The translations under genes were made by a program, and so were the position numbers. This document shows positions 6,243-7,565 of a stretch of DNA of 7,565 nucleotides, piece after piece (position 1 is the first letter of the stretch; each line of letters opens with the position of its first letter). Origin of the DNA: Pseudomonadota bacterium (GTDB taxonomy: Bacteria; Pseudomonadota; Alphaproteobacteria; Rhizobiales; Rhizobiaceae); NCBI GenBank assembly GCA_023435335.1, contig JAEYRU010000029.1, positions 1 to 7,565 on the forward strand, in the 5' to 3' direction. The notes under the pieces are model-generated. The model had not been told where the DNA came from and made no database searches. It worked only from the letters and a program-made list of their open reading frames with translations.

Positions 6243-6258
6243 CGGCGAAGCTTCGCCG
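6243..6258. repeat. 16-bp perfect palindrome between the two copper-related genes
   Basis: CGGCGAAGCTTCGCCG is fully self-complementary and starts two bases after the stop of the DUF2946-like gene. The transcript could fold into a 6-bp stem with a 4-nt loop. No T-run follows, so it is not a normal terminator. It may protect or attenuate the message, or be a DNA-binding site. Confidence 0.5.
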
Positions 6259-6306
6259 TTCCGACGTCAAGCATGCCGCGTATCGCGGCCTTCAGGAGTT
6301 ATCGAC

Positions 6307-6810
6307 ATGAACATGATTTCGCGCGCTCAGGCGCTCTTTCTCGCACTGCTGGTTTCGTTGCCGGCCGTTCCGGCCGCCGCCCACGACTACAAGCTCGGCG
6401 ATCTCGCCATCGTTCATCCATGGGCGCGGTCAACCCCCGAGGGTGCCAAGGTCGGCGCTGGATACGCCACCATCCACAACAAGGGCGCGGAGGCCGACCG
6501 CCTCGTCTCGATCTCGTCGGCGATCTCGGAACGGTCCGAGATTCACGAGATGGCCGTCGACGCCAAGGGCGTCATGACCATGCGTCCACTCGCCAACGGC
6601 ATCGAGATCCCCGCCGGCGGAGAGGCGGTGCTCAAGCCGGGCTCGTTCCACTTCATGTTCATGGGATTGAAGCAACCGGCGGTGAAGGACGAGCGCTTTG
6701 CCGCGACCCTCACCTTCGAGAAGGCCGGAACAGTCGAGATCGAATTCGTTGTGCAGGAAATGGGCGGCCAGCCGGCCGACGCGCACAAGGCCGGCGGCCA
6801 CGGCGGCTGA
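6307..6810 (+). CDS. PCu(A)C family periplasmic copper chaperone
   Basis: This 167-residue periplasmic copper-binding protein (PCu(A)C, formerly DUF461) belongs to a family that delivers Cu(I), notably toward the CuA/CuB centres of cytochrome oxidase. A signal peptide (hydrophobic 8-22) ends with AAA at 23-25, so the mature protein should start at His26. VHPWARSTPEGAKVGAGY (36-53) is the conserved beginning of the cupredoxin-like domain. The copper motif is present: His80 and Met82 in IHEM, Met92 in MTMRP, and His115 and Met117 in SFHFMFMGLK. The tail adds His160 and His165 in a Gly-rich HKAGGHGG, possibly extra metal ligands. AGGAG lies 8 nt before the ATG. The upstream Cys/His-rich gene is 66 bp away on the same strand, so the pair is likely one operon. 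No copper-responsive operator was recognised. Confidence 0.93.
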   Translation: MNMISRAQALFLALLVSLPAVPAAAHDYKLGDLAIVHPWARSTPEGAKVGAGYATIHNKGAEADRLVSISSAISERSEIHEMAVDAKGVMTMRPLANGIEIPAGGEAVLKPGSFHFMFMGLKQPAVKDERFAATLTFEKAGTVEIEFVVQEMGGQPADAHKAGGHGG

Positions 6811-6818
6811 ACCCGGCT

Positions 6819-6855
6819 GAAGCTGCCCCGGGCGGAGCAGCGCCGGGGCAGCTTC
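6819..6855. terminator. Perfect 13-bp hairpin between convergent genes (probable bidirectional terminator)
   Basis: GAAGCTGCCCCGG (6819-6831) pairs perfectly with CCGGGGCAGCTTC (6843-6855) around an 11-nt loop. It sits 8 bp after the copper chaperone stop and 12 bp from the end of the convergent aldehyde dehydrogenase gene. Neither strand has a T-run after the stem, so strength as an intrinsic terminator is uncertain. Position and stability favour 3'-end formation for both genes. Confidence 0.6.
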
Positions 6856-6867
6856 CGAAGTCCAGGT

Positions 6868-7565
6868 TTACCCGATGTCGAACGAAACCCCCTGCGCCAG
6901 CGGCAGCGCAGTCGAGTAGTTCACCGTGTTCGTCGCCCGGCGCATATAGGCCTTCCACGCGTCCGAGCCCGACTCCCGCCCGCCCCCGGTCTCTTTCTCG
7001 CCGCCGAAAGCGCCGCCGATCTCCGCCCCCGATGTGCCGATATTGACGTTGGCGATGCCGCAGTCGGATCCCTCGACAGAGAGGAAACGCTCCGATTCCT
7101 GGATGTCGCGGGTGAAGATCGACGAAGAAAGGCCGGCGCCCACCGCATTGTGCAGCTGCAGTACCTCGTCGAAGTCGGAGTACTTCATCACATAGAGGAT
7201 CGGTGCGAAGGTTTCCTCCAGCACCGGGCCGGCCTGCTCCGGCATCTCGACCAGGGCCGGGCGGACGTAGAAGGCGTCCGGGTGTCCGTTCTCGACCCGC
7301 TGGCCCCCGGTCACCTTGCCGCCGAGCTGCTTCGCCGCTTCGAGGGCATTCTGCATGCCATCGAAGGCGGCATTGTCGATCAGCGGGCCTACCAGCGCGC
7401 CGGTTTCCAGCGGGCTGCCGACCGAGACGCTCTCATACGCCTTGCGCAACCGCGGCACCAGCTGGTCGTACACGCTCTCGTGCACGAAAAGCCGTCGCAT
7501 CGTCGTGCAGCGCTGGCCCGCCGTGCCCATGGCGCCGAAGGCGATGGCCCGCAGCGCCATGTCGA
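6868..7565 (-). CDS. Aldehyde dehydrogenase of the ALDH7/AmaB (antiquitin) type, C-terminal part
   Basis: The window holds the last 231 codons; the N-terminal NAD-binding half and the general-base Glu lie beyond the right edge. Counting from the first Met in view, the catalytic Cys is residue 18 in GTAGQRCTT, followed by RRLFVHESVYD. ETFAP is at 116-120, GLSSSIFTRD at 143-152, SDCGIANVNIGTSGAEIGG at 165-183, and the family-diagnostic run from GGAFGGEK to GSDAWK at 182-203. The end is LPLAQGVSF. These blocks match the ALDH7 family (antiquitin; bacterial AmaB), which oxidises alpha-aminoadipate semialdehyde/piperideine-6-carboxylate to aminoadipate with NAD+ in lysine breakdown. That substrate is likely but not certain from this half. 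The gene converges on the copper chaperone and shares the hairpin between them. I give no symbol because the substrate is unproven. Confidence 0.92.
   Translation of the reverse strand, partial: DMALRAIAFGAMGTAGQRCTTMRRLFVHESVYDQLVPRLRKAYESVSVGSPLETGALVGPLIDNAAFDGMQNALEAAKQLGGKVTGGQRVENGHPDAFYVRPALVEMPEQAGPVLEETFAPILYVMKYSDFDEVLQLHNAVGAGLSSSIFTRDIQESERFLSVEGSDCGIANVNIGTSGAEIGGAFGGEKETGGGRESGSDAWKAYMRRATNTVNYSTALPLAQGVSFDIG

Noticed and set aside
6273..7046. A 257-codon plus-strand open frame overlapping the copper chaperone
   Set aside because: It lies in another frame of the chaperone gene and continues antisense into the aldehyde dehydrogenase. The product is Arg/Pro-rich low complexity.

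Overview
The window is high-GC DNA with the gene content and order of an alphaproteobacterium of the Hyphomicrobiales (Rhizobiales), most like the Mesorhizobium/Phyllobacteriaceae branch. This rests on the his genes interleaved with DUF2628 and DUF1330 genes, divergent from hslV-acetyltransferase-hslU, and followed by a DUF1402 gene. The placement comes from recognition of gene order and protein sequence, not from a search.

Left part, minus strand (about 1-2073): a compact histidine-biosynthesis operon read right to left. The order is hisB, a small DUF2628 membrane protein, hisH, a small DUF1330 protein, and the first 10 codons of hisA, which runs off the left edge. Spacings are 9 bp, a 1-bp TGATG overlap, a second TGATG overlap and 4 bp, so the five genes are almost certainly one translationally coupled message. 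HisB and HisH catalyse the imidazole-forming and later steps, and HisA supplies the HisH/HisF substrate. The two DUF proteins are passengers with no known role in the pathway.

Middle part, plus strand (2255-4664): hslV (threonine-protease subunit), a GNAT acetyltransferase related to AAC(6')-type enzymes, and hslU (AAA+ unfoldase). They overlap or nearly abut and are closed by a good intrinsic terminator. HslV and HslU form the bacterial proteasome-like HslVU (ClpQY) protease. A sigma70-like promoter with a cluster of CGGTT/AACCG half-sites lies in the hisB/hslV divergent gap.

Right part, plus strand (4734-6810): a secreted DUF1402 protein whose conserved blocks resemble the catalytic motifs of lysozyme-fold lytic transglycosylases. 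It is followed by a two-gene set, a small exported Cys/His-rich DUF2946-like protein and a periplasmic PCu(A)C copper chaperone, which suggests periplasmic copper handling.

Right edge, minus strand (6868-7565): the C-terminal part of an ALDH7/AmaB-type aldehyde dehydrogenase, convergent with the copper chaperone. A 13-bp perfect hairpin lies between them.

No tRNA, rRNA, CRISPR array, insertion sequence or phage gene was seen. Most of the window is ordinary core genome. The best leads are the transglycosylase-like reading of DUF1402, the copper pair, and the passenger genes embedded in the his and hsl operons.
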